Assembly: GCA_009617715.1 (NCBI GenBank)
Contig: VTFK01000053.1
Span: forward strand, 496,001 to 560,000
Source of the DNA: Plectrocnemia conspersa
Taxonomy: Eukaryota; Arthropoda; Insecta; Trichoptera; Polycentropodidae
Length of the DNA stretch: 64,000 nt
Direction: 5' to 3'
Made by a program: the position numbers and the translations under genes
Part shown: one piece after another, positions 61,711-64,000 of the stretch
Layout of the letters: each line of letters opens with the position of its first letter
Numbering within the stretch: the stretch's first letter is position 1
The notes under the pieces: generated by a model
Seen by the model: only the letters and a program-made list of their open reading frames with translations
Databases searched by the model: none
What the model was told of the DNA's origin: nothing

Positions 61711-64000
61711 ATGGCAAAGTAAGTAATTTAGCATAATTATAATTTTCGTCAATGAAAAAACCTAATATAGAATCTTATTGGAATTGTTTTTCTTTGTACA
61801 TCAGGGAAATGATGATCGTGTTTGTTTACGACACTCTCCGTTGTATGGCTGAAGCTGACGATCCTGCTGATGCAGTTTTATATTTTCATCCTGGATGGGT
61901 TTCAGACTCGCAACGGATAGCTTTATGTGGTCAATTGATGGGAGTGACCCACTGTTTAAAAGCAATGTTTACAATACCAAAGATATTAACACTGCATAGT
62001 GGAAAGTTTGTTATACAAGAATACGGCCGATTTGTTTTGGTATTTATCTGCATTGCATATCATTTAATACTGTAAATTATACTGTTTCTTTATGTGAACT
62101 TAATAGGCAATCGGAAGCGATAGGAATATTCCAGACTGGATGCTTAAAAACAGATCAGAAATGCTCACCTCGTTTATTAAGACTTACCATTGCGACCTTC
62201 AAACTGTTGCTGCTCAATTCCCCGGTGAAAATAATCCTCGCTTTTCGGAAAAATTGTATCAGATGTTTGAGACGTACTTACCTGTGTTGCAGTTCGGCGG
62301 TTATATGTTTCAAAGCGTGCCATTACTTGATTTGCCAAAGGTTTATTAATTGTATATTGCCATTAACGTTATTAAGATTTATTGATAATTACTTTTTCTG
62401 ATGTTGTAGAGTGCTACCAATATATTTTTAGAAGCAATGCAAATTTTACAACATTGCCAAACAAACAAAGGCGTTTTGGGCGGTACAATATTATTCAATA
62501 ATAAGTTAGTATCTTTTTTATTTATTTAGCAATCAATAACTTGTTTATATGATTATTTATATTTATTTTTAGGATAGTAGCAACTCAGTTAAGTCCTCGA
62601 TTGACGTCTCGTCTGGCAATGGTAGATCCTTATCGTATCAAATCGCCAGGAGAATTTGTGGATACCGAATACGATTTACCAATCGGAGTTCAACTGCTCG
62701 CAATATATATTAGAAAAAGATATTTTTCAATTCTTCGTAAAGATGCTGAAAAAATGCATTCTTGGCATGTAAATGACTTTGAGAAAATCAAGACTCAAAA
62801 AGTATGTTATTCATTGTTGTTTTAGTCGCTTCTTAACATTTTATTGCTGGTCCTATTCTTTATCAGCATAATAGACTACTAACCTTCAATACTAATTTGT
62901 GCTGTAATAATTTAATCAAGATTCAGGAAATTTAAGAGCCCACTAAATAATTGTTAGCTTCTTCTCAGTCTTATAAATACATATTTTTTCAATATCTCTT
63001 TCTTAAAATCTTATTTCTTTAAGTATTTATCAGTCTTTCTTATCAATTATTGATTTTAATTTCAGTGATAGACATTTATCAATTGTTTGATATATATATA
63101 TAAATATGAATAAGTCAAAATAAATAACAATGATAAAATTTATATAAACACACTCTTCTTCCTCATATAATATGAATATATTTGTTGACTTATAATTTAA
63201 GAACTACCTATTTAAATATATATTTTATGTGACAAAATTATTAATAAAACTACTTTTTTTTATAATTTATTTAGATAAATAGGTTAATGTCGAAAGAACC
63301 TATACTTAATTCGATGAAGAGAGACAAATCTCTGCTATTCACTGCTGTTCCAGAAGAAGACATAACGACAAGTCCGTCTCCAACCTCTTCTCCATCCGGC
63401 ATAAAAGTAGCCAAAGAAAGCAAAGACTTGAAACCGAACATACCTGACGTGGTGCCGTTCAGCAATAAACCTCGTGTTCGTCCGAACAAACTAGCACTAA
63501 GTTTCAAACACTCTGTGTCTAAATCGATCGATGAGGACAATAACATTATGGTACCCCAACCGGAGCCTGCTTTTATGGGCCAGACGAGCGTCTGTTCTAC
63601 TCCGTTGTTAGAATTCAAACGATTACACGGAAACATGATGTCGATATGTAGAACTTCCGATGATAAATTCTTGAGCGAAGCTCTCAACTTTACAGCATCT
63701 ACCATAGACGATGAATCTAATTCGTCCGTTCCGGTCGCAGAGATAGCTTTGCAAGACATGCCAGTAAGAGTGAGACGGTTAACAGACGACGTCTTAAAGG
63801 AAGAAATGTTTAACAACTCATTAAAGGACATAAAAACATCCAACGAACATTTCATTGCAGCGCCAACCGAAAAAATCAAACAGAGCAACAGCTTGAGCGA
63901 CATAAACAGTGGATTTAAATTGATTTCACAGTTTTCTACGATGCGATACGGTAGACACGGTAAATCTATGAGTCTCAACGCTGACGAATCGCCAATCGAA
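61711..64000 (+). CDS. HPS4: HPS4-like BLOC-3 subunit (5' part, truncated by window end)
   Basis: HPS4 pairs with HPS1 to form BLOC-3, a Rab32/38 guanine-nucleotide exchange factor for lysosome-related organelles. Six exons join in frame: 61711-61718, 61805-62039, 62107-62340, 62410-62504, 62573-62801, 63275-64000, giving 509 residues with no stop yet. The start MAKEMMIVFVYDTLRC is split by an intron after eight coding bases. Residues about 5-95 (DDPADAVLYFHPGWV, ALCGQLMGVTHCL, FVLAIGSDRNIPDWML) match the CCZ1/INTU/HPS4 first-longin pattern: a strand, the Y/F-x-P segment, then CGQLxGV. Residues about 96-267 continue the longin region and its helix. From 268 on the chain is Ser/Pro/Lys-rich and looks disordered, as in HPS4. 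It lies head to head with the chitinase. The assignment rests on remembered family pattern, not alignment. Confidence 0.8.

Noticed and set aside
63271..63978. 235-codon minus-strand ORF
   Set aside because: Exact antisense of the last visible HPS4-like exon, whose plus frame continues an in-phase gene.

Overview
This is AT-rich animal nuclear DNA, almost certainly from an insect. Genes are split into short exons with consensus GT-AG introns. Long introns hold decayed transposons, and the two recognisable genes are insect-type. No bacterial operon, CRISPR array, rRNA or intact tRNA was seen. I cannot name the insect order from the sequence alone.

Most of the window is one minus-strand gene: a group VI-type chitinase (Cht6-like). 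It runs from a tiny first coding exon at 55.92-55.96 kb, across a first intron of about 28 kb, to the signal-peptide exon at 27.55-27.60 kb. The GH18 catalytic exons lie at 21.4-16.7 kb, a CBM14 chitin-binding domain at 16.19-15.75 kb, and a Ser/Thr-rich, charged tail at 15.7-9.4 kb. The tail is mostly one 5.2 kb exon. I joined 19 exons by splice sites and phase into a protein of about 2,620 residues. A twentieth exon at 1.14-1.51 kb fits in phase if a splice donor overlapping the stop codon at 9.38 kb is used. That would give a longer C-terminus, perhaps reaching past the left edge.

At the right edge, on the plus strand, lies the 5' part of an HPS4-like gene (BLOC-3 subunit; organelle biogenesis, partner of HPS1). 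It has six exons, from 61.71 kb to the end of the window. The two genes are head to head, about 5.8 kb apart. I see no functional link between them.

The rest is intron or intergenic DNA with transposon remains: a Jockey-like non-LTR fragment (40.2-41.2 kb), a Tc1/mariner-type transposase relic (18.9-19.3 kb), a piggyBac-like MITE with TTAA ends (47.87-48.34 kb), a MITE with 24-bp inverted ends and a TTA duplication (42.6-43.0 kb), a small C-tract MITE family with four copies, a decayed tandem-repeat field (22.27-25.13 kb), and several hairpins.

I found no convincing new biological system. The most checkable oddities are a furin-like RSKR site with a poly-acidic insert inside the chitinase catalytic domain, a one-base frame conflict at the exon 3/4 junction, and the splice donor overlapping the chitinase stop codon.
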